A stretch of 64,000 nucleotides of DNA, taken from Massilia yuzhufengensis. GTDB lineage: Bacteria > Pseudomonadota > Gammaproteobacteria > Burkholderiales > Burkholderiaceae_D. Shown piece after piece: positions 54,463 through 63,600 of this stretch; position 1 is the first letter of the stretch; each line of letters begins with the position of its first letter. The notes beneath the pieces were generated by a model. It had not been told where the DNA came from. It did no database searches and was given only the letters and a program-made list of their open reading frames with translations. The stretch is from the NCBI RefSeq assembly GCF_900112225.1, contig NZ_FOLD01000022.1, positions 32,740-96,739 of the forward strand, given 5' to 3'. The translations under genes and the position numbers were made by a program.

Positions 54463-55947
54463 TCAGACCCGGATCCAGGTCGTCTTCAGCTCCGTGTACT
54501 TGTCAAAGGCATGCAATGACTTGTCGCGCCCATTGCCCGACTGCTTGTAGCCGCCGAAGGGCACGGTGATGTCGTCGTTGTCGTACTGGTTCACGTGCAC
54601 GGTGCCGGCGCGCAGGGCGCGCGCGGTGCGGATCGCCTTGCTCATGTCGGCGGTCCACACGCCCGCGGCCAGGCCGTAGGGCGTGGCATTGGCCTGGCGC
54701 ACCGCCTCGTCGAGGTCGGTGAACGACAGCACCGACAGCACCGGGCCGAAGATCTCTTCGCGCGCGATCCGCATGCTGGCGTCCACGCCGTCGAACAGGG
54801 TGGGCTCGATGAACAGGCCGCCGCTGTCCTGGCGCGCCGCGCGGCCGCCCGCGAGCAGGCGTGCGCCTTCCAGCTTGCCGTCGTCGATATAGCCGAGCAC
54901 CGTTTTCATCTGGATAGTGTCGACGATGGCGCCCATCACGGTCTCCTCATTCAGCGGGTCGCCCGGCATGTGGCGCGGCAGCAGGGCCAGCGCCTTTTCT
55001 AAAAACGCCTCCTTGATCGAGGCCTCCACGAACAGGCGCGAAGGCGCGTTGCAGCTTTCTCCCTGGTTGAAATAGATGGAACCGATCGCGCCCTCCACGG
55101 CGGCGTCCAGGTCGGGGCAGTCGGCGCAGACGATGTTGGCCGACTTGCCGCCCAGTTCCGTCCAGGCGCGCTTGAGGTTGGACTGGCCGGCCATCTGCAG
55201 GATCTGCTTGCCGGTGCGGGTGGAGCCGGTGAAGCCGATGCAGTCGATGTCCATGTGCAGCGCCAGCGCGCTGCCCACTTCGTTGCCGTAGCCGGGCAGC
55301 ACGTTGAATACGCCGGGCGGCAGGCCCGCCTCGAGGGCCAGTTCGGCCAGCCGCAGGGAGGTCAGCGGCGCCTTTTCGGAGGGTTTCAGGATCACGCTGT
55401 CGCCGGCGGCAAGCGCCGGAGCGATCTTCCACGCGGCCATCAGCATCGGGTAGTTCCAGGGGATGACGGCGGCCACCACGCCCACCGGCTCGCGCGTGAT
55501 GAGGGCCAGGCTGTCCTCACCCGTGGGCGCGACCTGGTCGTAGATCTTGTCGATGGCTTCGGCGTACCAGCGGATGCAGTTCTGGGCCAGCTGCACGTCC
55601 ACGCTCAGGCTGTAGCGGATCGGCTTGCCCATGTCGAGGGTTTCCAGCAGCGCCAGCTCGTCGCGCTGTTCCAGCATCAGGTCGGCGAAGCGCAGCAGCA
55701 CGCGCTTGCGCTTGGCCGGGGCCATGCCGGCCCAGCGGCGGTCTTCGAATGCGCTGCGGGCGCTGGCCACGGCGGCATCGGCGTCGGGCGCGTCGCAGCG
55801 GGCGACCTCGGCCAGCTTTCGGCCATCGACCGGCGACAGGCAGTCAAAACGGGCGCCGGAGCGGGCCTTGACCCGGAACCCGTCGATGAATGCGCGGCCG
55901 TCGATGGCCAGCGCGGCGGCGCGTTCATGCCAGTTTGTGGTGGACAT
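54463..55947 (-). CDS. puuC: Gamma-glutamyl-gamma-aminobutyraldehyde dehydrogenase (PuuC-like)
   Basis: 494 residues, the length of E. coli PuuC (495). NAD(P)-dependent aldehyde dehydrogenase with PWNYPMLMAAWKIAPALAAG, GFTGSTRTGKQI, catalytic Glu in WTELGGKSANIV and nucleophile Cys in GESCNAPSR. It would oxidise gamma-glutamyl-gamma-aminobutyraldehyde in putrescine breakdown. The link to the puu-type genes 3 kb away supports the call. A broader aldehyde role cannot be excluded. Divergent from the SSS transporter. Confidence 0.88.
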   Translation of the reverse strand: MSTTNWHERAAALAIDGRAFIDGFRVKARSGARFDCLSPVDGRKLAEVARCDAPDADAAVASARSAFEDRRWAGMAPAKRKRVLLRFADLMLEQRDELALLETLDMGKPIRYSLSVDVQLAQNCIRWYAEAIDKIYDQVAPTGEDSLALITREPVGVVAAVIPWNYPMLMAAWKIAPALAAGDSVILKPSEKAPLTSLRLAELALEAGLPPGVFNVLPGYGNEVGSALALHMDIDCIGFTGSTRTGKQILQMAGQSNLKRAWTELGGKSANIVCADCPDLDAAVEGAIGSIYFNQGESCNAPSRLFVEASIKEAFLEKALALLPRHMPGDPLNEETVMGAIVDTIQMKTVLGYIDDGKLEGARLLAGGRAARQDSGGLFIEPTLFDGVDASMRIAREEIFGPVLSVLSFTDLDEAVRQANATPYGLAAGVWTADMSKAIRTARALRAGTVHVNQYDNDDITVPFGGYKQSGNGRDKSLHAFDKYTELKTTWIRV

Positions 55948-56076
55948 GCCAGTTTCCTTCACGGTTGAGCAACACTCGATGCCAAATACTAGCAAAGTTG
56001 ATCCAACGGCCAGATTCTGCCTTTATAATCGCGGATTTTCCGCCCGTTAATTTTCCTCCCCCGGAGCCTTGATCGC

Positions 56077-57540
56077 ATGAATACCACCCTCATCGTTTTC
56101 GTCGCGCTTTACCTGCTCGGCACGCTGGCAATCGGGGTATGGGCGGGCACGCGGATCAAGAATACCAGCGACTTCGCGGTGGCCGGGCGCAGCCTGCCAC
56201 TGATCATGGTGATCACCACGACCTTCGCCACCTGGTTCGGCGCCGAGACCGTGATGGGCGTGCCGGCCAAGTTCGTGCAGGGCGGCCTGAACGCCGTCAT
56301 CGAAGACCCGTTCGGCGCCGGCATGTGCCTGATCCTGGTCGGCCTGTTCTTCGCCTCCAGGCTGTACAAACTGAACCTGCTGACCATCGGCGACTATTAC
56401 CGCCAGCGCTACGGCAAGGGCATCGAGATCTTCTGCTCGGTGGCGATCATCCTGAGCTACCTGGGCTGGGTGGCGGCGCAGATCACGGCGCTGGGCCTGG
56501 TGTTCACGGTGCTCACGGGCGGCGCCATGTCGCCTGCGATGGGCATGTTCGTCGGCACCATGGCGGTGCTGATCTACGTGGTGGTGGGCGGCTTCCTGGC
56601 CGTGGCCATCACCGACTTCATCCAGATGATCGTACTGGTGGTGGGCATGACCATCATCGCCTTCTTCGCGGCCGACCTGGCCGGCGGCCCGGACAAGGTG
56701 CTGGCGATGGCGCAGCAGGCCGACCTGTGGCGCGTGCTGCCGGAGCCGAGCTTCACCGACATCATGTTCTTCATCGGCGCGGCCATCACCATGATGTTCG
56801 GCTCGATCCCGCAGCAGGACGTGTTCCAGCGCGTGATGTCGGCCAAGGACGCCCCCACTGCCCGCACCGGCGCGGTCATCGGCGGCGCCAGCTACATCCT
56901 GTTCGCCTTCGTGCCGATGTTCATCGTGGCCGCGGCCGTGGTGGTGATGGGCGACTCGGCCATGGACATCGCCAAGAACGACTACCAGCGCCTGCTGCCG
57001 ACCTTCATCATGACCAAGATGCCGCTGGTGATGCAGATCCTGTTCTTCGGCGCGCTGCTCTCGGCCATCAAGAGCACCTCGTCGGCCACGCTGCTGGCGC
57101 CGTCGACCAGTTTTGTAGAGAACATCCTGCTCAACCTGCGTCCCGGCATGAAGGACAAGGACAAGTTGCTGGCCATGCGCGTGACGATCGTGATCTTCGC
57201 CGCGACCGTGCTGCTGTATGCGATCGCGATGGAGGGCACCTCGATCTATGAGCTGGTGTCGAGCGCCTACCAGGTGACCCTGGTGGGTGCCTTCGTGCCG
57301 CTGGTGATGGGCCTGTACTGGAAGCGCGCGACCACGCAGGGGGCGATCCTGTCGATCGGCGCGGGCATCGTGGTGTGGCTGCTGTTCTTCCCGCAGATTA
57401 CGACCTGGGGCGAGCATTTCCCGGGGCAGCTGGCGGGGCTGGTGGCGGCGTTTATCGGGATGTTCGTGGGGTCGCTGGCGCCGCAGGTGTTGCAGAATCG
57501 GAGTGAGCCGGCGAAGCATATTGTGGGTGGTTTAAGCTAA
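56077..57540 (+). CDS. Sodium:solute symporter family transporter
   Basis: 487 residues with about 13 helices. Opening IVFVALYLLGTLAIGVWAG and the SSS motif FAVAGRSLPLIMVITTTFATWFGAETVMG. It lies between puuC and the aminotransferase/puuA/puuD genes, so a polyamine or a related amine is a plausible substrate, although classical putrescine importers are of other families. Followed by REP-type repeats. Confidence 0.9.
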   Translation: MNTTLIVFVALYLLGTLAIGVWAGTRIKNTSDFAVAGRSLPLIMVITTTFATWFGAETVMGVPAKFVQGGLNAVIEDPFGAGMCLILVGLFFASRLYKLNLLTIGDYYRQRYGKGIEIFCSVAIILSYLGWVAAQITALGLVFTVLTGGAMSPAMGMFVGTMAVLIYVVVGGFLAVAITDFIQMIVLVVGMTIIAFFAADLAGGPDKVLAMAQQADLWRVLPEPSFTDIMFFIGAAITMMFGSIPQQDVFQRVMSAKDAPTARTGAVIGGASYILFAFVPMFIVAAAVVVMGDSAMDIAKNDYQRLLPTFIMTKMPLVMQILFFGALLSAIKSTSSATLLAPSTSFVENILLNLRPGMKDKDKLLAMRVTIVIFAATVLLYAIAMEGTSIYELVSSAYQVTLVGAFVPLVMGLYWKRATTQGAILSIGAGIVVWLLFFPQITTWGEHFPGQLAGLVAAFIGMFVGSLAPQVLQNRSEPAKHIVGGLS

Positions 57541-57553
57541 CGCGGCGCGACGA

Positions 57554-57693
57554 AATTGGATCCCGGCCTTCGCCGGGATGACGGTTTTTAAGCTAACGGA
57601 GGAAGTACGTTAGCGATATTCATGCGTTAGCTGTTGAACCGTCGTACCCGCCACTGGCGGCTACGACTTCCGGCGCAGGCCGGAACCCAAGTT
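57554..57693. repeat. REP/BIME-like hairpin cluster 2
   Basis: A TCCCGG/CCGGGA-type hairpin (about 57560-57578, inverted orientation), then the composite ACCGTCGTACCCGCCACTGG followed by ACTTCCGGCGCAGGCCGGAA and ACCCAAGTT. The composite matches that at 10534-10583. Together they fill the gap between two convergent genes. Confidence 0.75.
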
Positions 57694-57709
57694 CGCCGCA
57701 CACCCCTAA

Positions 57710-59155
57710 CTACTCCATCCACCCGCGCGCCTGAACCTCCGCCAAGGTCAAATCCAGACAGTACCCAATCCGCTCCACCATCTCATCGATCTGCGCCACC
57801 GTCATCGACAGCGGCGGCGCAACAATCATCCGGTCCCCCACCGCCCGCATGATCACGCCATTGTCGAACATATGCTTCCGGCACAGCATCCCCACCGCAT
57901 GGGTCGACGCGAACGCTTCGCAGTCATGCACCGAAGCCCCCTTGCGCCGCACGAGATTCAAACCGCCTGCCAGCCCGCAGGTCTCGGCATGCCCGACCAG
58001 CGGATGCGCCACCAGCGCCGCGAAACAGGCTTTTAAATGCGGCCCGGTCTCCAGCGCCACCCTTTCCACCAGCAGTTCGGTTTGCAGGATGCGGATGTTT
58101 TCCAGCGCCGCCGCGCAGGCCGAGGGGTGGCCGGAATACGTGAAGCCGTGGTTGAAGTCGCCCCCCTTGTCGATCAGCGTGTGCGCCACGCGCCCACCCA
58201 CCAGCACCCCGCCCAGCGGCACGTAGCCCGAGGTGACGCCCTTTGCAAAAGCGATCAGGTCGGGCCGGAAGCCCATCAGCTCGCAGCCGAACCAGGTGCC
58301 CAGGCGGCCGAAGCCGCAGATCACTTCGTCGGACACCAGCAGGATGTCGTACTTGTCGCAGATGCGCTGGATTTCGGGCCAGTAGGTGCTGGGGGGGATG
58401 ATCACGCCGCCCGCACCCTGCACCGGTTCGCCGATGAAGGCGGCCACCTTGTCGGGCCCCACTTCGAGGATCTTCGCTTCCAGCCAGCCGGCCGCTTCCA
58501 GCCCGAATTCGGCCTCGCTCATGCCGCGTCCACCCTCGGCGTAATGGGGCTGGCCGATGTGGACGATGCCGGGGATCGGCAGGCTGCCTTGCGCATGCAT
58601 GCCGGCCATGCCGCCCAGCGAGGCCCCGGCCATGGTACTGCCGTGGTAGGCGTTGCGGCGGCTGATGATGACTTCGCGTTCCGGCCGGCCGGCCAGCTGC
58701 CAGTAGCGCCGCACCATGCGCACGATGGTGTCGTTGGCTTCCGAGCCGCTGCTGGTGTAGAACACGTGCTGGAACTGGGGCGGCGAGACGGCGGCCAGCA
58801 GCGCGGCCAGCTGCACGGCCGGCACGTTGGTGGTGTTGAAGAAGCTGTTGTAGAAGGGCAGCGTGCTCATTTGCGCGTGCACGGCGTCGGCGATGCTGGT
58901 GCGGCCGTAGCCGGCGTTCACGCACCACAGGCCGGCCATGCCGTCGATGATCTTGTTGCCTTCTGAATCCCACAGGTAGACGCCGTCGCCGCGCACGATC
59001 ACGCGGGCGCCGCGTTCGCGCAGCGCGGCGTGGTCAGTGAACGGATGCAGATAGTGCGCGCTGTCGAGCTGCTGCAGGGCGCAGGTAGAAAGGCCCTCCG
59101 GGGCCGCGGCGGCTGCCACGGCGGGCAGGCTGGCGAGTGGCGGATTGGTCGTCAT
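57710..59155 (-). CDS. Class III aminotransferase (SpuC-like putrescine/polyamine transaminase)
   Basis: 481 residues, PLP-dependent. YTSSGSEANDTIVRMVR, DEVICGFGRLGTWFG and the PLP lysine in AFAKGVTSGYVPLGG are present. The clustering with a puuA-like and a puuD-like gene points to SpuC-type transamination of putrescine (or a gamma-glutamyl derivative or GABA). It starts 31 bases after puuA on the same strand, so it is the last of puuD-puuA-aminotransferase. Confidence 0.9.
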   Translation of the reverse strand: MTTNPPLASLPAVAAAAAPEGLSTCALQQLDSAHYLHPFTDHAALRERGARVIVRGDGVYLWDSEGNKIIDGMAGLWCVNAGYGRTSIADAVHAQMSTLPFYNSFFNTTNVPAVQLAALLAAVSPPQFQHVFYTSSGSEANDTIVRMVRRYWQLAGRPEREVIISRRNAYHGSTMAGASLGGMAGMHAQGSLPIPGIVHIGQPHYAEGGRGMSEAEFGLEAAGWLEAKILEVGPDKVAAFIGEPVQGAGGVIIPPSTYWPEIQRICDKYDILLVSDEVICGFGRLGTWFGCELMGFRPDLIAFAKGVTSGYVPLGGVLVGGRVAHTLIDKGGDFNHGFTYSGHPSACAAALENIRILQTELLVERVALETGPHLKACFAALVAHPLVGHAETCGLAGGLNLVRRKGASVHDCEAFASTHAVGMLCRKHMFDNGVIMRAVGDRMIVAPPLSMTVAQIDEMVERIGYCLDLTLAEVQARGWME

Positions 59156-59186
59156 GATCGGCTCCCATCGATTGGATTGGTGTGGA

Positions 59187-60557
59187 TCAGACGTGCAGTA
59201 ACAGGTGTTCGCGCTCCCACGGGCTGATGACCCGCATGAATTCCTGGTGCTCGAGATCCTTTACTGCAGAGTACACGTCGATGAAGCGCTCGCCAAGGAC
59301 GTCGCGCAGGCGCTCTTCGCGGCGCAGCTGGGTGATGGCCTCGGACAGTCCGCCCGGCAGCTCGACCGGCATGTCGTAGGCGCTGCCTTCGACCATGGAG
59401 CTCGGCTCGCGCTGCTCGGTCATGCCAAGGTAGCCGCAGGCCAGCGTGACCGCCAGCGCCAGGTAGGGATTGGCGTCGGCGCCGATCACGCGGTTCTCCA
59501 CGCGCCGGTCTTGCGCGCCCGACACCGGCACCCGGAAGCCCACGGTGCGGTTGTCCATGCCCCACTGCAGGTTGATCGGCGCGGCCGAATGGCGCACGAT
59601 GCGGCGGTAGGAGTTCACGTAGGGCGCGATGATCGCCATCGCCGACGGCATGTAGCGCTGCAGGCCGCCGATGTAGTGGTGGAAGTGCGGCGACGGGCCG
59701 CCATCGGGCGTGCTGAAGATGTTGCGGCCGGTGTCGAGGTCCACCACGCTCTGGTGCACGTGCATGGCCGATCCGGGTTCGTCGGCCATCGGCTTGGCCA
59801 TGAAGGTGGCGTACATCTCGTGCTTGAGGGCGGCCTCGCGCAGGGTGCGCTTGAAATAGAACACCTTGTCGGCCAGGCCGAGCGGATCGCCATGCAGGAA
59901 GTTGATCTCCATCTGGCCGGCGCCGATCTCGTGGATGAGCGTATCGACGTCGAGGTTCATCAGCTCGCAGTAGTCGTAGATGTCCTCGAACAGCGGATCG
60001 AACTCGTTGACCGCGTCGATGCTGTAGACCTGGCGGCTGGTCTCGGCGCGGCCGCTGCGGCCCACCGGCGCGCACAGCGGCAAATTGGGATCGATGTTCT
60101 TGGCGGTGAGGTAGAACTCCAGTTCCGGCGCCACTACCGGTTTCCAGCCCTTGTCGGCATACAGCTTGAGCACCCGCCGCAGCACGCTGCGCGGCGCGAA
60201 GTCGACCAGCGAACCGTCGGCGAAATAGCAGTCGTGGATCACCTGCGCGGTGGGGTCGACCGCCCACGGCACCATGGTGATGGTGGTGGGGTCGGCCTTG
60301 AGGATCATGTCGCGGTCGGTGACGGCGATGGCGCTGTTATACGAATCGTCGCGCTCGGGGGTGTTGCCGGTGACGGTCATGCCCAGCACCACTTCCGGGA
60401 TGCGCATGCCGCGGTCTTCGGTGAACTTCGCGCGCGGCAGGATCTTGCCGCGGGCAACGCCGGTCAAGTCGGGGACCAGGCATTCGATTTCGGTGACTCG
60501 CTTGGCGTTGAGCCACTCCTCCATGTCGGTGTAAGAAAAATTGTCGCGGATTGCCAT
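59187..60557 (-). CDS. puuA: Gamma-glutamylputrescine synthetase (PuuA/SpuI-like)
   Basis: 456 residues of the glutamine-synthetase fold. The catalytic region has VVAPELEFYL, GAGQMEINFLHGDPL and MHVHQSVVD, and the C-terminal GADANPYLALAVTLACGYLGM. GS-like proteins near puuC/puuD/spuC ligate glutamate to putrescine. A conventional GlnA is unlikely because GlnA features are missing and the neighbourhood is polyamine catabolic. 116 bases separate it from puuD upstream. Confidence 0.9.
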   Translation of the reverse strand: MAIRDNFSYTDMEEWLNAKRVTEIECLVPDLTGVARGKILPRAKFTEDRGMRIPEVVLGMTVTGNTPERDDSYNSAIAVTDRDMILKADPTTITMVPWAVDPTAQVIHDCYFADGSLVDFAPRSVLRRVLKLYADKGWKPVVAPELEFYLTAKNIDPNLPLCAPVGRSGRAETSRQVYSIDAVNEFDPLFEDIYDYCELMNLDVDTLIHEIGAGQMEINFLHGDPLGLADKVFYFKRTLREAALKHEMYATFMAKPMADEPGSAMHVHQSVVDLDTGRNIFSTPDGGPSPHFHHYIGGLQRYMPSAMAIIAPYVNSYRRIVRHSAAPINLQWGMDNRTVGFRVPVSGAQDRRVENRVIGADANPYLALAVTLACGYLGMTEQREPSSMVEGSAYDMPVELPGGLSEAITQLRREERLRDVLGERFIDVYSAVKDLEHQEFMRVISPWEREHLLLHV

Positions 60558-60673
60558 GATTGCCTCTCTGTCTGTGTCGGATACCTTGCGCGCACACGGC
60601 GTGGCCGGGCGGGCTGCTTGCGTCAGGCAGGAAAGCTAGGGGACGGCGAAGGCCGCCCATTTGGCACATGCGG

Positions 60674-61444
60674 TCATGCGGAACCTCGCTGGCGGGCGTG
60701 TTTCTGGGCCTGGTAGTCGCGGCAGGCCTGGCCGAAGGCGCCGAACATCTTCATCGAATACGGGTTGTGCTGGATGCGCCATTCGGGGTGCCACTGCAGC
60801 GCCAGCGTGAAGCCGGGCGCGGTCGCGACCGAGAAGGCTTCGACCAGGCCGTCTTCCGCTACCGCTTCGACCCGCAAGCCGGGCCCGAGTTCGTTGACGC
60901 CCTGGCCGTGCAGCGAGTTGACCGGGATCTCGGGCATGCCCAGCATGCGTTCCAGGCAGCCGCCGGGCACGATGGTGACATTGTGGGCGTCGCCGTACTG
61001 CTCGTCCATGCCCAGTTCCGGGTTTTCGCGGTGGTCGAACTTGCCGGCCACCGACTGCACCGCCTGGTGCAGGCTGCCGCCCAGGGCCACGTTCATCTCC
61101 TGGAAGCCGCGGCAGATGGCGATGATCGGGATGCCGCGTTTCACCGCCTCGCGGATCAGCGGCAAGGTGGTCTGGTCGCGCGCCGGGTCCTGCGGCAGCG
61201 AAGGATCGAGCACTTCTTCGGAGTAGTAGCTGGGATGGACGTTCGAGGCCGAGCCGGTAAGCATGATGCCGTCGCATAGCGCGAGCATGGTGTCGAGGTC
61301 GAGCGCCGGGCCGAGCGAAGGCAGGATCATGGGCGCGCAGTCGGCGCCGAGGACGACCGCGTCCACGTATTTGTACTGCGCGGCGTGATAAGGATGTTCG
61401 CCGAAATCACGCGTGCATGCTGGGACGATGACGATGGGGCGCAT
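60674..61444 (-). CDS. puuD: Gamma-glutamyl-GABA hydrolase (PuuD-like, class I GATase)
   Basis: 256 residues of the peptidase C26 family. Nucleophile Cys in IIAICRGFQEMNVALGG, His and Glu in LALQWHPEWR. The start at 61444 (MRPIVIVPACTRDFG) is preferred over the 5'-extended open frame. It releases GABA and glutamate from gamma-Glu-GABA. First gene of the puuD-puuA-aminotransferase set. An FNR-like box lies 68-81 bp upstream. Confidence 0.9.
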   Translation of the reverse strand: MRPIVIVPACTRDFGEHPYHAAQYKYVDAVVLGADCAPMILPSLGPALDLDTMLALCDGIMLTGSASNVHPSYYSEEVLDPSLPQDPARDQTTLPLIREAVKRGIPIIAICRGFQEMNVALGGSLHQAVQSVAGKFDHRENPELGMDEQYGDAHNVTIVPGGCLERMLGMPEIPVNSLHGQGVNELGPGLRVEAVAEDGLVEAFSVATAPGFTLALQWHPEWRIQHNPYSMKMFGAFGQACRDYQAQKHARQRGSA

Positions 61445-61511
61445 GGTCTCTACCTTGTCGTGAAGCGCACGAAACCATGATACGAGCATTCTGGTCCGGG
61501 CGCGAGGGGCC

Positions 61512-61525
61512 AATGATTCAGATCA
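61512..61525. promoter_or_regulatory. FNR/Anr-type box upstream of puuD
   Basis: ATGATTCAGATCAA matches TTGAT-N4-ATCAA at 9 of 10 conserved positions. It lies in the 422-bp puuD/PEP-CTERM divergent region. Confidence 0.5.
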
Positions 61526-61730
61526 AAAGCGCCGCGAATGAGCACGTCGCTTTCCTGCTGATCTGCTAAGGAACAGAGTTCCATAGCAAAATATTAACGT
61601 TAACTCAAGAAGGGTGCCAACACGGTAAGCCAGGCGGAAGGAGTGAAATTTTCTTTCATTGAACGATTTTCGACGAAATATTATTTCACTGCTGGCGCGG
61701 CATGCCTTGTCGCTGCACCTTACACTCGGC

Positions 61731-61744
61731 TTGATTTGAATCAA
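61731..61744. promoter_or_regulatory. Perfect FNR/Anr-type box upstream of the PEP-CTERM gene
   Basis: TTGATTTGAATCAA is an exact TTGAT-N4-ATCAA palindrome, extended by GC/GC to 18 bp (61729-61746). It is centred about 129 bp upstream of the start at 61867. A transcription start near 61779 would place it at about -41.5, the class II position. No other gene is present in this 422-bp gap (61445-61866). Confidence 0.65.
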
Positions 61745-61866
61745 GCTCCTTGGCTAAGCCATTGAAAAGATTCACTATCTTTCTCAGGCACGTGCTTTGC
61801 TTATATCGTTTTTAACTTTCCGGCAGTTACGAGAAAGCATTCCGAAACACTCCTGGGAGAAGCACG

Positions 61867-62415
61867 ATGAAGGCACTCAAACGCATTCTTGGCGCAGCCG
61901 CGCTCGCACTGGGACTCTGCGGCAATGCTGCTGCAGAGCTCATCAAGGACACCTACACCCCCCTGTTCGTGTACATCACCGCTGGTTCGCCGTTCACCTA
62001 CACGCACGACATGCGCCCGCAAGGCTTGCCTGGCGCGGCAATCAACTGGGCCAAGCTCGACATCTACCTGTACGACATCACGGATCCGCTCAGCATCTTC
62101 CCCGAAACCGTCACCTTGCGCTTCGACGGCGGCTTGCCGGAGACCGAGACCAACATCGCCTTCGCCGGCCAGAACTACCACTACGACATCGGCACTTCCC
62201 TGCTCGACGACGGCCTGCTGAGCTTCACCATCAACGTCGGCTGCTACCTCAATGGGCGCCGGGGCTGCCTGCTCAGCCAGGACGTGGTATTCGCCCGCTC
62301 CGAGCTGAGCGTCGACATCACCCGCGCCGCAGTACCGGAGCCGGCCACGCTGCTCACGCTCGGCGCCGGCCTGCTGGGCCTGGCCGGGGCGCGCCGCCGC
62401 CGCCGCGCGCGCTAA
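61867..62415 (+). CDS. PEP-CTERM sorting-domain protein
   Basis: 182 residues: signal peptide (MKALKRILGAAALALGLCGNAAA), a beta-rich domain with a disulfide-like Cys pair (NVGCYLNGRRGCLL), and a C-terminal sorting signal VPEPATLLTLGAGLLGLAGA followed by an Arg cluster. The exosortase system would process it for export or extracellular matrix attachment. AGAAGC lies upstream of the ATG. No exosortase or PEP-related gene is within the window. Confidence 0.92.
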   Translation: MKALKRILGAAALALGLCGNAAAELIKDTYTPLFVYITAGSPFTYTHDMRPQGLPGAAINWAKLDIYLYDITDPLSIFPETVTLRFDGGLPETETNIAFAGQNYHYDIGTSLLDDGLLSFTINVGCYLNGRRGCLLSQDVVFARSELSVDITRAAVPEPATLLTLGAGLLGLAGARRRRRAR

Positions 62416-62424
62416 GCCTGGCCA

Positions 62425-62447
62425 ACGGGCGAATTCCCCGAATTCGC
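62425..62447 (+). terminator. Hairpin after the PEP-CTERM gene
   Basis: GGGCGAATTC/GAATTCGCCC, a perfect 10-bp stem with a 3-nt loop, 9 bases after the stop. No T run follows. Confidence 0.55.
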
Positions 62448-62568
62448 CCATCCATTCCGCCAATCGCCGCACCGGTCGCACGACCCATGGGCGGGCCAAA
62501 GTTTCCCAAATACAATTCTTTCATTCGTTCGGCACTGGCCGGGCGTTCCAACCAATGAAAGGATCATC

Positions 62569-63240
62569 ATGAAGAAAACCGCCCTGCTCCTCCTGCCCCT
62601 GGCCGTCCTTGCCAGCGGCTGCGGCACCACCAACAACTACCTGGCCAACAAGAGCAGCACCATCGAGATGTACCACATCTTCGACGTCAAGACCTCGGCG
62701 CCGACGGCGGCGATCGCGCGCGCCGCCAGCGATGGGCTGGGCCGCAATACCAATAGCGTGAACACCAACATGCCGCTGCAGATCGGCGTGGAAGTTCCCG
62801 CGAAGCCGGGCCGTTTCACGATCACCGATCTTGGCGCCAAACTGGGCAATACCGGCATGGGCCAGCTGATGCAGATCGCCTCAATGCAGAACGGCGGCAG
62901 CGGCATGAAGATGGCCAACTGCGAGGGCGCGGCCTGGACCGCGCGCGCGGTGCGTAACATCAGCGGCTCCAACAGCCTGACCCTGCATGCCTGCCTCTAC
63001 AAATACCGCCAGGGCTACCATCTCGATACCTATGCGGTGTTCCAGAAGACGGAGGGCGGCCTCGAACAGATCTCGCGCGACCTTGCGCACAAGCTGGTCG
63101 GCACGCCCGAGGAGTGGGTCAACAAGACCATCCGCGACATGGTGCGCAGCGTGGAAACCGTCGCCGGCGCGAAGGCGACCCACGTCGAAGGCATGCCGGA
63201 ACTGGGTCCGGAACCGGCGATCGCGCAACTGGGGCGCTAA
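62569..63240 (+). CDS. Lipoprotein of unknown function
   Basis: 223 residues. The lipobox LASGC puts the lipid at Cys19. The remainder is a soluble domain with KTSAPTAAIARAASDGLGRNTNSV, a Cys pair (ANCEGAAW and HACLYKY) and a C-terminal half that binds nothing recognisable. No family recognised. It is placed after the PEP-CTERM gene but separated by a hairpin; AAAGGA lies upstream of the ATG. Confidence 0.8.
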   Translation: MKKTALLLLPLAVLASGCGTTNNYLANKSSTIEMYHIFDVKTSAPTAAIARAASDGLGRNTNSVNTNMPLQIGVEVPAKPGRFTITDLGAKLGNTGMGQLMQIASMQNGGSGMKMANCEGAAWTARAVRNISGSNSLTLHACLYKYRQGYHLDTYAVFQKTEGGLEQISRDLAHKLVGTPEEWVNKTIRDMVRSVETVAGAKATHVEGMPELGPEPAIAQLGR

Positions 63241-63307
63241 GGCGCGGCTGATGGCCGCCCTTGGCCCAGCGCCGCCAAGGAAATCAAGCCATCGGTGGTC
63301 CGCAACA

Positions 63308-63338
63308 ATTGGGTACCCGCCTTCGCGGGTACGACGGT
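63308..63338. repeat. REP-type hairpin, single copy
   Basis: TTGGGTACCCGCCTTCGCGG continuing GTACGACGG: the inverted form of the repeat seen at 10.5 and 57.6 kb (GTACCCGC / GCGGGTAC arms). Confidence 0.7.
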
Positions 63339-63600
63339 TTTCAGGGTTTTTACAGTTCTCATAGAACTTATAAAATTTTGCCCATTTCTGCCCAAAATGA
63401 GCAAGTTTCCTGCTCCCAGGTCGAGCCACACAAGAATGCCTTGAATACGACCCGAACGGCTCGCTGGCGGAGAACGCCTGCGGTTTTTTCCTGTCTGAGG
63501 GTAGGGAGGTCCAGGGCATGATCATCGAGCCAGGTGGGGGAAGTGTAACGGAGCCGCGACTTATCACAACCGGCGTGTGCCTGGTCGTGCAGGAAACGCC
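63339..63600. other. Stretch between the REP hairpin and the tnpB relic, no gene recognised
   Basis: One frame (about 63402-63600) is open for some 65 codons with a plausible composition but no start codon or ribosome site, so it is not called as a gene. It may be the flanking part of the insertion-sequence remnant that follows. Confidence 0.4.
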
